Shown here: one piece after another, positions 1-7,177 of the stretch
How positions within the stretch are numbered: the stretch's first letter is position 1
Layout of the letters: each line of letters starts with the position of its first letter
Source of the DNA: Darwinimomas sp045600945
GTDB taxonomy: Bacteria > Bacillota > Clostridia > Lachnospirales > Lachnospiraceae
Length of the DNA: 13,528 bases
Reading direction: 5' to 3'
Assembly (NCBI GenBank): GCA_045600945.1
Contig: JAZRYX010000020.1
Span: 1-13,528, forward strand
The notes under the pieces: generated by a model
Seen by the model: only the letters and a program-made list of their open reading frames with translations
Told to the model about the DNA's origin: nothing
Databases searched by the model: none
Program-made: the position numbers and the translations under genes

Positions 1-135
<135 letters not shown>

Positions 136-316
136 AATTTCTACAGCTATTGCTGCTTTTAATGTTTTCAATCCGGTTAGATGAAGCTTAGCTTCATTTT
201 ATCCCTTTTACTGTTAGTACTTTTCTTTGAATTTCTTCAAAAGATTTTCAGGGTTATGTGTACTGTTTAATCTTTGATTTTCAAGGTTCATTTCGTGCCG
301 CTTTTGGAGCGACAGC
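136..316 (-). promoter_or_regulatory. rRNA operon leader (5' external transcribed spacer)
   Basis: This stretch lies between the predicted transcription start (about 316) and the mature 16S end and has no coding potential. It contains: a 6-bp hairpin at the very 5' end of the transcript (arms 308-313 and 297-302, including one G-U pair); two near-identical boxA-like elements reading AACC(T/C)TGAAAATC on the minus strand at 276-289 and 243-256; and a perfect 7-bp hairpin (arms 181-187 and 191-197, 3-nt loop) not followed by a U tract. Leaders of this kind carry NusB/NusE antitermination signals and RNase III processing stems. The boxA reading is inference from resemblance. Confidence 0.75.
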
Positions 317-322
317 TTGTTC

Positions 323-351
323 ATAATATCACTCTATTCTCCTGCTGTCAA
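323..351 (-). promoter_or_regulatory. Strong sigma-A type promoter for the rRNA operon
   Basis: On the minus strand a perfect -35 TTGACA (346-351) is separated by exactly 17 bp from a -10 TATTAT (323-328, one mismatch to TATAAT). Transcription would start near 316-317. Upstream, 352-400 is made of A and T tracts and resembles an UP element, as expected for an rRNA promoter. Position, orientation and strength all fit driving the 16S gene. No second tandem promoter is visible, because the region further upstream is occupied by the terminator of the preceding operon. Confidence 0.9.
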
Positions 352-400
352 CAGCTTTTTTAACTTTTTTTCAAGTTTTTTAAATAATTTTTCGGGGTAT
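352..400 (-). promoter_or_regulatory. A/T-tract UP-like element upstream of the rRNA promoter
   Basis: The stretch directly upstream of the -35 box is almost entirely phased runs of A or T (T6, T7, T6 and further T-rich runs on the plus strand), with only a short GGGG interruption near its distal end. In rRNA promoters such tracts contact the C-terminal domain of the RNA polymerase alpha subunit and raise transcription. The assignment rests on composition and position only. Confidence 0.6.
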
Positions 401-444
401 AAAAACAGTGGTCACAGATTGTATATTTTCAATTTGTGACCACT
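401..444 (-). terminator. Rho-independent terminator after the NlpC/P60 gene
   Basis: Arms at 431-444 and 407-420 form a 14-bp stem with a single G-U (or mismatch) position around a 10-nt loop. Ten contiguous perfect pairs, agtggtcaca/tgtgaccact, form its base. On the minus strand the stem is followed by GTTTTTAT (400-406). It starts 22 nt past the stop codon of the NlpC/P60 gene, so it ends the long minus-strand cluster just before the rRNA promoter. The stem is symmetric, but on the plus strand the trailing bases are not a clean U run, so it is best read as a minus-strand terminator. Confidence 0.88.
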
Positions 445-466
445 ACTAATAGTACCTCATTCTATA

Positions 467-2215
467 TTAGAAGATTCTCCATCCGACGATGAAATGATTT
501 GCCCACCAACTGCCGAGTCCACGTTCGATTACACGTCCGTTTGATGACGATGCATCGATTACGCAACCGCCTGTTGAGATAAATCCAACATGTCCGTTAA
601 CAACGATTACATCACCCGCACGCAGATCTCCGTAGTTACTGATACGCGTATACTTTCCTACACTCTTCCAACCTGCACTTGTAATATAAGACTGTGATAC
701 GCCGCACTGATTAAGTACCCAGTTTACAAATCCGGAACAATCAAATGAACTCGGTCCTTTTGATCCCCATACATACGGGCATCCTATCTTTGATCTTGCA
801 ACTGAAAGAAGATTAGCTACCGATCCTGATACTCCGCTTGCATCCGTATTAGGAATAGTGCTTGCATCCTGTGTCTGTGTTACGGAACCTGCGTCCGTTC
901 CGCTTCCCTGCGCAGTTGTTGTCTGCGTTGTTGATGAAGATCCTCCACCTGATGAACTGCTTTGAGTCTTTCCGGTAGTTGTAGTCTTATTAAAGTTTGC
1001 ACCGTCAAGCATACCGCTTGCAGCTTTCTTTGCTTTATCTGATGTAAGCTTTGCAAGTGTCTGCGCACCTACCATACCATCAACTGAAAGTCCGTTTTGC
1101 TTCTGGAAATTCTTGACTGCTTTTTGTGTTATATCTCCGAAGTATCCTGTTGCATTTTTCTTGCTTAAGTATCCGTACTTGACAAGCAACGACTGTACTT
1201 TTGAAACCTGTTCGTTTGAATCACCGAGTCCGAGTCCGTTATGAAGTGCCTTTGAACTCATAAGTACATCCTTGGTTGTAGGTCCGAGGAAACCATCTAC
1301 TACAAGCGCATTCTTCGACTGGAAATTCTTTACTGCATAATATGTATCGTCACCGTATGTTCCGTCCGGAGTACTTGTCATATATCCCAGATCGAAAAGT
1401 CTCTGCTGACACGCAAGTACCACATCACTCTTTTCTCCGAGTGACAGAAAGTTTGCTCTTACTTCATCTGAGTAGATAAGGTTGTATGTCTGTCTTCCGA
1501 CTTTTCCGTCAACCGCAAGTCCGTTGACTTCCTGAAGTTTCATAACTCCTTCTTCCGTCTTCTCTCCGAACTTGCCGGTTACCATCGCACGTTTTGCAAG
1601 ATAGCCCAACTGATAGAGACGTTCCTGGATATTACGTATATCTTCACCTGTATCACCTTTTTTAGCTGCGTAATATTTCGCATCTTCCGCAAAAAGCATT
1701 TCAAGAGTTTCAGGTCCTACTACTCCGTCCTGATCCAGTTCGTTCTGTCTCTGAAACTTCATTACTGCGGCTTCAGTAGCATTTCCATAATACTGTGTCG
1801 GTTCATCAAAATCCATGAATCCAAGATCCATAAGTCTTTGCTGAACATCCGCAACTATCGGATGTTCTGTTCCGACAATCAGAAACTCCGGTGCGGGTTC
1901 CTCTGTCGGCAATACTCCAAGATCAAGATTCGGAAATACCGGTCCGTCTGCCGTAAGCGGAATTACGTTTGCAGTTTTGATATCTTCTGCAACTGCTTCC
2001 GGTTCTGTTTCGACTATCGCCGCTTCTTCCGTCTCGTTTTTCTTTCCGGCTTTGCTGAATGCGACTGCGATAACAACAACCAGAATGACCGCAAGAAGCA
2101 CGGCCCCTGCGATGATGAAGAATCTCTTCTTATTCGCAGTCACCTTATCGACTCCTTTATGAATCCCTGTAGTGATCCTATTCTTCAAATTTTTTATCAG
2201 TTCTTTTTTTCGCAT
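467..2215 (-). CDS. Membrane-anchored NlpC/P60 peptidoglycan hydrolase with four PG-binding repeats
   Basis: The 582-aa protein begins with a basic cytoplasmic stretch (1-31) and one hydrophobic segment (about 32-53), most likely a signal anchor placing the rest outside the cell. Four peptidoglycan-binding-1 repeats follow at about 118-178, 190-248, 262-320 and 331-392; each has the QxxLxxLGY, AVxxFQxxNxLxVDG and VGxxT pattern. A Ser/Thr/Gly-rich linker (about 408-462) leads to a C-terminal NlpC/P60 domain (about 465-582). The catalytic Cys is C493 (in FDCSGF) and the His is H542 (in GHVGF). The third catalytic position appears to be Asp554 (VIDASS) rather than the usual His, Asn or Gln. The family cleaves peptide stem bonds such as D-Glu-meso-DAP, so a role in wall remodelling or cell separation is inferred. 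The start ATG shares one base with the rsmA stop (TAATG), and AAAGGA lies 7 nt upstream, so it is translationally coupled. It is the last gene before the terminator. Confidence 0.93.
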   Translation of the reverse strand: MRKKELIKNLKNRITTGIHKGVDKVTANKKRFFIIAGAVLLAVILVVVIAVAFSKAGKKNETEEAAIVETEPEAVAEDIKTANVIPLTADGPVFPNLDLGVLPTEEPAPEFLIVGTEHPIVADVQQRLMDLGFMDFDEPTQYYGNATEAAVMKFQRQNELDQDGVVGPETLEMLFAEDAKYYAAKKGDTGEDIRNIQERLYQLGYLAKRAMVTGKFGEKTEEGVMKLQEVNGLAVDGKVGRQTYNLIYSDEVRANFLSLGEKSDVVLACQQRLFDLGYMTSTPDGTYGDDTYYAVKNFQSKNALVVDGFLGPTTKDVLMSSKALHNGLGLGDSNEQVSKVQSLLVKYGYLSKKNATGYFGDITQKAVKNFQKQNGLSVDGMVGAQTLAKLTSDKAKKAASGMLDGANFNKTTTTGKTQSSSSGGGSSSTTQTTTAQGSGTDAGSVTQTQDASTIPNTDASGVSGSVANLLSVARSKIGCPYVWGSKGPSSFDCSGFVNWVLNQCGVSQSYITSAGWKSVGKYTRISNYGDLRAGDVIVVNGHVGFISTGGCVIDASSSNGRVIERGLGSWWANHFIVGWRIF

Positions 2216-3063
2216 TAAATATCCTTTGATTTTAATTTATCTGTTAGTTCGGCGTATTGCTCAAGTGAAAGTGCCTCACCTCTGATGTTCTCATTAATAT
2301 TCATTTCACCAAGTACGCCTGCTACTGTTTCTTTATCAAGTTTAAGTCCTTCAAAATGATTGAGACAGTTCTGAAGAGTTTTTCTTCTTTGGTTAAATGC
2401 TGCGCGGATGATGCTGAACATAAGTTTTTCATCTTCTGTTTTTACAGGCGCATCTTTGTGGAGCGTAAGTCTTATAACCGCACTGCCTACATTGGGACGC
2501 GGCATAAAACAGTTCTGCGGAACATTAGCTACGATATAAGGCTGTGCATAATACTGAACCGCAAGCGACAGTGCGCCGTAATCTTTTGTTCCGGCTTTTG
2601 CCTTCATTCTGTCCGCAACTTCTTTCTGCACCATGACCGTTATTGAATCAAGCGGCACTCTTGCTTCCAGAAGTCCCATTATTATAGGTGTTGTGATGTA
2701 ATACGGAAGATTTGCAACCACTTTATTGACTCCGAGTGATGCGATATCAACTTTCATTACATCGTTATTAATTATCTCAACATTGTTGTACTCTTTCAGA
2801 TTTTCTTCGAGTATGGGGATCAGGTTATCATCTATCTCAACGGCGATGACTTTTCCCGCGTGTTCCGCAAGTGCCTGCGTCATAGTTCCGATACCGGGCC
2901 CGATCTCAAGTACCGTATCTTCCGGGCCTATCTCCGCAGCTGCTATGATTTTATCAAGCACGTGTGCATCTATCAGAAAGTTTTGTCCGAATCTTTTCTG
3001 AAACACGAATTTATTTTTCTGTATGACCGCTATGGTATTTTTCGGATCAACCAAGTTTGGCAT
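2215..3063 (-). CDS. rsmA: 16S rRNA (adenine1518-N6/adenine1519-N6)-dimethyltransferase
   Basis: The 282-aa protein has the full-length RsmA/KsgA pattern: N-terminal FGQNFL (25-30), SAM-binding motif I LEIGPGIGTMT (52-62), acidic loop AVEIDDN (74-80), the catalytic adenine-methyltransferase motif NLPYYITTPI (118-127), and the conserved FMPRPNVGSAVIRL region (186-199). RsmA dimethylates two adjacent adenines in helix 45 of 16S rRNA late in 30S assembly, and its loss usually gives kasugamycin resistance. The start overlaps the end of tatD by 17 nt, with an AGAGAAG-like site upstream. In B. subtilis the order yabD-rnmV-ksgA includes the 5S maturase gene rnmV; here rnmV is missing between tatD and rsmA. 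Confidence 0.97.
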   Translation of the reverse strand: MPNLVDPKNTIAVIQKNKFVFQKRFGQNFLIDAHVLDKIIAAAEIGPEDTVLEIGPGIGTMTQALAEHAGKVIAVEIDDNLIPILEENLKEYNNVEIINNDVMKVDIASLGVNKVVANLPYYITTPIIMGLLEARVPLDSITVMVQKEVADRMKAKAGTKDYGALSLAVQYYAQPYIVANVPQNCFMPRPNVGSAVIRLTLHKDAPVKTEDEKLMFSIIRAAFNQRRKTLQNCLNHFEGLKLDKETVAGVLGEMNINENIRGEALSLEQYAELTDKLKSKDI

Positions 3064-3814
3064 ATACTTCTCTTGCGTTTTTTTCTGTTATTTCAATTAC
3101 TTCTTCCGGAGTTATTCCTTTTATCGCACCTATCTGTGCAGCGACAAAATAAAGATTCCTCGAGTCGTTTCTTTCTCCTCTGTGAGGTGTCGGTGCCAGA
3201 TACGGGCAGTCCGTCTCAAGTACTATTCTTTCAATCGGAAGGTATTGCACAACTTCTTTTACCGTCTTTGCATTTTTATATGTAACCACTCCGCCGATTC
3301 CGAAATGAAATCCCAACTTCATGTATTCACGGGCAAGTTCGACTCCGTATGAGTAGCAATGTACTATACCTCCGAACTTTCCGGCATTTTCTTTTTTAAC
3401 TATATCGAGTGTATCCTGCGCCGCATCTCTTGAATGAATGTTTATCGGAAGTCCCGCCTCACCCGCAAGATGTATCTGTTTGATGAACCACTCTTTCTGA
3501 ACTTCGCGGGGATTGACATCCCAGTGATAATCAAGACCTATCTCTCCGATGGCCAGGACTTTTCTTTCTTTGGACAGTTCAAGGAAATGCTGCATATCGT
3601 CATCATTACACTCTGCCACTTCGTCCGGATGAACACCGATTGCGGCATAGATATTGGAGTATTTCTTTGAAAAGTCAAGTGCCGTAAGCGCAGACCCTTT
3701 GGTGGCTCCGACATTTACGGCAATGATATTTTTTTTATTTAGTTCCCCGATGAGCTGCTCTCGATCCTCATCAAAAGCAGCATCATCGTAATGAGCATGT
3801 GTATCGATTATCAT
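3047..3814 (-). CDS. tatD: TatD family metal-dependent hydrolase/DNase
   Basis: The product is 255 aa, the usual TatD length, with a TIM-barrel metallohydrolase pattern. Numbered from the chosen start, metal ligands are visible in THAHYD (H6, H8), GEIGLDYHW (E91), NIHSRDA (H127), HCYSYG (H152) and ETDCPYLAP (D202). Family members are Mg-dependent 3'-5' exonucleases or DNases implicated in DNA repair and degradation. The ATG at 3812-3814 is chosen because the product then begins MIIDTHAH, as TatD proteins typically do, and because its A is the last base of the metG stop (TGATG), a coupling arrangement. An in-frame TTG two codons upstream (3818-3820), with GGAAG at good spacing, is a possible alternative. 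The end overlaps rsmA. Gene order metG-tatD-rsmA is conserved in Firmicutes. Confidence 0.95.
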   Translation of the reverse strand: MIIDTHAHYDDAAFDEDREQLIGELNKKNIIAVNVGATKGSALTALDFSKKYSNIYAAIGVHPDEVAECNDDDMQHFLELSKERKVLAIGEIGLDYHWDVNPREVQKEWFIKQIHLAGEAGLPINIHSRDAAQDTLDIVKKENAGKFGGIVHCYSYGVELAREYMKLGFHFGIGGVVTYKNAKTVKEVVQYLPIERIVLETDCPYLAPTPHRGERNDSRNLYFVAAQIGAIKGITPEEVIEITEKNAREVYAKLG

Positions 3815-5877
3815 CAGCAAATCTCGCTTCCGGCCTTGATAGCTTTTTCCGGAGCCATAAGGATTACATGTCCCTCATCGTCTTCTGCGCACAGAAGCAT
3901 GCCTTCAGACATAACACCTGCAATCTCACGAGCTTCAAGGTTCACAAGTACCATTACATGTTTGCCTACCATCTCTTCAGGTGAATAGTACTGCTTGATT
4001 CCGCTTAAGATAGTACGAACCTGTGAGCCTACTCTGACTTTTGATTTGAGAAGTTTCTTTGACTTCGGAACCTCTTCGCATGCTTCGATAACGCCGACCT
4101 GCATCTGAAGCTTTGCAAAGTCATCATAGCTTATGGTGTCTTTTGCTTCGATATCAATGTACTGCGCATCTTCCTTTTTCTCTTCTTCCGGAACTCCTGC
4201 AGCTGCCTTCTGAGCTGCCTGAAGTTTTTCTACTTCTGCGAAGATCTCTTCTGCTTTAAGTCTTGCGAAAAGGATCTCCGTTTTTTCGGAAACTTTGTTG
4301 CCTGATTTATAGTTGCCCCATCTTGTCATCTGCTCAAGATCGAGTTTTTCGGTATTAAGTTCGGCAAGTATCTTCTTTGATGTCTCGGGCATAAAGCTGT
4401 AAAGAAGTGATGCGCCGATTGTGATGGACTCACAGAGATTATAAAGTACTGTCTGAAGTCTTTCACGATTTGCACCGTCTTTTGCAAGCTCCCACGGACA
4501 TGTCTCGTCGATATATTTATTGCTTCTGCGGAAGATAGACCATACTTCCGTGATGGCATCTGCTACACGAAGTTCGTTCATCTTGGCTGTACATCTCTCA
4601 ACTGCAAGAAGCACAGTGTTCTTAAGATCTTCATCTGCCTCGCGCTGTCCGGGGCCGCCTTCATCGCCCGCATCTGTTACAGTACCTTCAAAATACTTAT
4701 TTGACATAGCGATGGTTCTTGATACAAGGTTACCTAAGATATTGGCAAGATCCGAATTGAATCTCTCTATCATAAGATCCCAGCTGATGACACCGTCATT
4801 ATCAAACGGCATCTCATGAAGAACGAAGTAACGAACTGCATCCACTCCGAAAATGTTAACAAGATCATCTGCATAAAGGACGTTACCTTTTGACTTACTC
4901 ATCTTGCCGTCGCCCTGAAGAAGCCACGGATGTCCGAATACCTGTTTAGGAAGCGGAACGTCAAGTGACATAAGGAATATAGGCCAGTAAATCGTATGGA
5001 ATCTGATGATGTCCTTACCGATAAGATGCAGATCTGCCGGCCAGTACTTACCCCAGAGTTCTTTGCCGCCTTCCGGATCTGCAGGCTTGCATGTCATACT
5101 GTTTGCATATGCCGCGCACTCTTCATCCGGGTCACCGTCAACATTATATCCGAGTCCGGTTATGTAGTTTGACAGTGCATCAAGCCATACATATACGACA
5201 TGATTCGGATCAAAATCAACCGGGATGCCCCACTTGAATGATGTACGTGATACACACAGATCCTGAAGTCCCGGAAGAAGGAAGTTATTCATCATTTCGT
5301 TCTTTCTTGCAACAGGCTGAATGAACTCAGGATGTGTGTTAATGTGCTCGATAAGACGGTCTGCGTACTTGCTCATCTTAAAGAAGTATGCTTCTTCTTT
5401 TGCAGGCTTAACAGGACGTCCGCAGTCCGGGCACTTACCGTCAACAAGCTGTGACTCCGTGAAGAATGACTCACAAGGCGTACAATAAAGTCCTTCGTAA
5501 TATCCCTTATAGATATCTCCTTTGGCATACATCTTCTTGAACATCTTCTGAATCTGTTTCTCATGCTGAGGATCAGTCGTACGGATGAACTTATCGTAAG
5601 ATGTGTTCATAAGATCCCAGATGCCTTTGATCTGAGTCGATACCTCGTCAACAAACTCCTTGGGAGTCTTGCCGGCTGCCATAGCCTTTTCTTCTATTTT
5701 CTGACCATGTTCGTCCGTTCCTGTCATGAAACGTACGTCATATCCCTGTTCTCTTCTGTATCTTGCGATTGCATCGGCAAGAACGATCTCATATGTATTA
5801 CCGATATGAGGCTTACCCGATGTATATGCTATCGCGGTAGTGATGTAATACGGTTTCCCTTTGCAAGTGTTACTCAT
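3814..5877 (-). CDS. metG: Methionyl-tRNA synthetase with C-terminal tRNA-binding domain
   Basis: This 687-aa class I synthetase charges tRNA-Met. Visible features are the HIGH-type signature as PHIGN (23-27), a zinc knuckle with C132, C135, C149 and C152, the tRNA/Met-pocket block VYVWLDALSNYITGLGY (228-244), GKDIIRFH (287-294), and KMSKS (325-329). The anticodon-binding helical domain covers roughly 360-540. After a charged linker (about 540-580), residues 583-687 form an OB-fold tRNA-binding domain (KLQMQVGVIE, KSKKLLKSKVRVG, MVGKHVMVLVNL, GMLLCAED), which usually dimerises the enzyme. A strong AAGGAG lies 7-8 nt before the ATG. The 14-nt gap to the upstream gene leaves no room for a T-box or SAM riboswitch, so metG appears not to have its own leader control. 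Confidence 0.97.
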   Translation of the reverse strand: MSNTCKGKPYYITTAIAYTSGKPHIGNTYEIVLADAIARYRREQGYDVRFMTGTDEHGQKIEEKAMAAGKTPKEFVDEVSTQIKGIWDLMNTSYDKFIRTTDPQHEKQIQKMFKKMYAKGDIYKGYYEGLYCTPCESFFTESQLVDGKCPDCGRPVKPAKEEAYFFKMSKYADRLIEHINTHPEFIQPVARKNEMMNNFLLPGLQDLCVSRTSFKWGIPVDFDPNHVVYVWLDALSNYITGLGYNVDGDPDEECAAYANSMTCKPADPEGGKELWGKYWPADLHLIGKDIIRFHTIYWPIFLMSLDVPLPKQVFGHPWLLQGDGKMSKSKGNVLYADDLVNIFGVDAVRYFVLHEMPFDNDGVISWDLMIERFNSDLANILGNLVSRTIAMSNKYFEGTVTDAGDEGGPGQREADEDLKNTVLLAVERCTAKMNELRVADAITEVWSIFRRSNKYIDETCPWELAKDGANRERLQTVLYNLCESITIGASLLYSFMPETSKKILAELNTEKLDLEQMTRWGNYKSGNKVSEKTEILFARLKAEEIFAEVEKLQAAQKAAAGVPEEEKKEDAQYIDIEAKDTISYDDFAKLQMQVGVIEACEEVPKSKKLLKSKVRVGSQVRTILSGIKQYYSPEEMVGKHVMVLVNLEAREIAGVMSEGMLLCAEDDEGHVILMAPEKAIKAGSEIC

Positions 5878-5891
5878 TTTTTCTCTCCTTA

Positions 5892-6482
5892 TTATTGAAC
5901 TCCGGGGCCGCCCTCTGATGAAGTAGAATCGAAATCATCAGCTCCGCCCTCGAAGTTATCATCTACTGTTTTCCAATCTGCGCAGTATCCTGATTTCATA
6001 ACAGGATCTCCGTCAATCTGGAGTTCCCACTGCCCGTCAAACTCAAAGTTCTCAATGAATGTATTAAGGATGGCTATAGCCTGTCGTGGTGTAAGTGTTG
6101 AAACTCCTGTGTAACTTATAACATTATTGTACGGATCAAATACCGAAAGCTCTGCTCCTTCCGGAAGTACTTTGTATTCTACCAGCTTATCTGAAATATC
6201 TTCGTCCGTGATTGCCGGAACATCGTCCATGTGCTGCTCAAGTCCTGTATCGCCTTCTTTAACCGAATATACCATGATGATTTCTGCAGGTGCTGCATTC
6301 GGATCCGGAACTTTATCTGCTGCTCCGCCTGTCTCCTGATTGGCCTGAAAATCTTCAAGCGCCTGTTTGAGTTCTTCCTGATGCTCATCATATTCTGATT
6401 CATGCTTTGAACATCCCGCAGCCACCATAGCAAGTGCTGCCGCCATAACTAACATAACCATAAGACAAACCAATTTCTTCAT
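5892..6482 (-). CDS. Small acidic lipoprotein, possibly GerMN-like
   Basis: The 196-aa product has an N-terminal signal (KK followed by about 18 hydrophobic residues) ending in VAAGC, so Cys24 is the likely lipidated residue, with a slightly atypical Ala at -3. A Glu/Gln-rich helical stretch (29-52) is followed by a globular part (about 64-162). That part runs YSVKEGDTGL, KLVEYKVLPEGAEL, a segment with ISYTGVSTLTPRQAIAILNTFIE, and WELQIDGDPV. This order resembles a GerMN (GerM/sporulation) fold, where a 'LPEGT.L' strand, an 'LVNTLTE' helix and a 'V.FLVDGKPV' strand recur; I infer distant similarity only. The C-terminal tail (170-196) is Asp/Glu/Gly/Ser-rich and probably disordered. A strong AAAGGAG site lies 9 nt before the ATG. 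The gene sits between the MBL hydrolase and metG, a place where B. subtilis has abrB. Function unknown. Confidence 0.85.
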   Translation of the reverse strand: MKKLVCLMVMLVMAAALAMVAAGCSKHESEYDEHQEELKQALEDFQANQETGGAADKVPDPNAAPAEIIMVYSVKEGDTGLEQHMDDVPAITDEDISDKLVEYKVLPEGAELSVFDPYNNVISYTGVSTLTPRQAIAILNTFIENFEFDGQWELQIDGDPVMKSGYCADWKTVDDNFEGGADDFDSTSSEGGPGVQ

Positions 6483-6538
6483 TTTAAGTATCTCCTTTTA
6501 TGCTTCATCTTTAAATATTGCTGTTATATTACAGATTA
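6483..6538. other. Largest intergenic gap inside the operon; no clear promoter
   Basis: These 56 bases between the MBL hydrolase and the lipoprotein gene are the largest gap in the cluster. They contain the AAAGGAG ribosome binding site (about 6491-6498). A 15-nt palindrome, CAGATTA-T-TAATCTG (6532-6546), spans the MBL stop codon. No -35/-10 pair with acceptable spacing is visible and no U tract follows the palindrome, so transcription probably reads through. Confidence 0.4.
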
Positions 6539-7177
6539 TTAATCTGATAAAATCATGTTGTGTTTTTTCTCAAATCCGAGAGTGGTAAACTCCATGTGCC
6601 CGGGAAGTATATCAATATCATCATCCGGAATGGTAAATATCTTTTCTTTGATTGATTTTGATATCTCTTCAAAGTTTCCGGTCAAAAGATCTGTTCTGCC
6701 ATAACTTCCTCTGAAAATCGTATCTCCGGAAAACATGAGCTTTTCGCTTTCAATATAGTAAATTACACTTCCGGCTGAATGTCCCGGGGTATGTATCACT
6801 TTCCATTTGAATCCGATCAGATCAAGCACATCTTCGTCATGTACTTCCGTATACTCCGTTACCGCTTTATCCGATAAATCCCTGTTCAAAAGGCTCACAT
6901 CCGGATGAGCAAGTATCTGTCTTTCATCCGCATGTGCATATACCTCGGCTCCCGTAATCTCTTTGATATCATTTACTGCAAGTATGTGGTCAAAATGTCC
7001 GTGCGTTAAGAGAATCGCCTTTAGTTTCAGTCCCGCTCCTTCAATCTTTTTGAGAATCGTACTTGGATTGGTCGCGGGATCGATAATCACACATTCTTTT
7101 GTCTCAGGGTTACTTACTATGTAAACATTTGTCGATATGGGTCCGAGTACCAAATGGTCTATGTTCAGTCCGTGCAT
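6539..7177 (-). CDS. MBL-fold metallo-hydrolase (glyoxalase II-like)
   Basis: The 212-aa protein has the complete binuclear-zinc metallo-beta-lactamase motif set: THGHFDH (58-64), HTPGHSAGSV (129-138), SGDTIFRGSYGRTD (150-163) and LPGH (191-194). This is the short YqgX/YcbL type that lacks the C-terminal glutathione-binding domain of true glyoxalase II, so a general thioester or lactone hydrolase is a safer name than hydroxyacylglutathione hydrolase. The start overlaps the end of rsmI by 13 nt, with GAGGGAAG about 10 nt upstream. It is not part of the B. subtilis version of this cluster and looks like a lineage-specific addition. Its substrate cannot be told from the sequence. Confidence 0.92.
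   Translation of the reverse strand: MHGLNIDHLVLGPISTNVYIVSNPETKECVIIDPATNPSTILKKIEGAGLKLKAILLTHGHFDHILAVNDIKEITGAEVYAHADERQILAHPDVSLLNRDLSDKAVTEYTEVHDEDVLDLIGFKWKVIHTPGHSAGSVIYYIESEKLMFSGDTIFRGSYGRTDLLTGNFEEISKSIKEKIFTIPDDDIDILPGHMEFTTLGFEKKHNMILSD

Noticed and set aside
181..197. Perfect hairpin ATGAAGC-TTA-GCTTCAT as a terminator
   Set aside because: On the transcribed minus strand it is followed by CTAACCGG rather than a U tract, and it lies inside the rRNA leader, so it is more likely a leader structure.
3818..3820. TTG as the tatD start
   Set aside because: It has a plausible upstream GGAAG, but the ATG two codons later gives the family-typical MIIDTHAH and a TGATG coupling with the metG stop. 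The choice is not certain.
5878..5891. T-box or SAM riboswitch ahead of metG
   Set aside because: The gap to the upstream gene is only 14 nt and is filled by the ribosome binding site.
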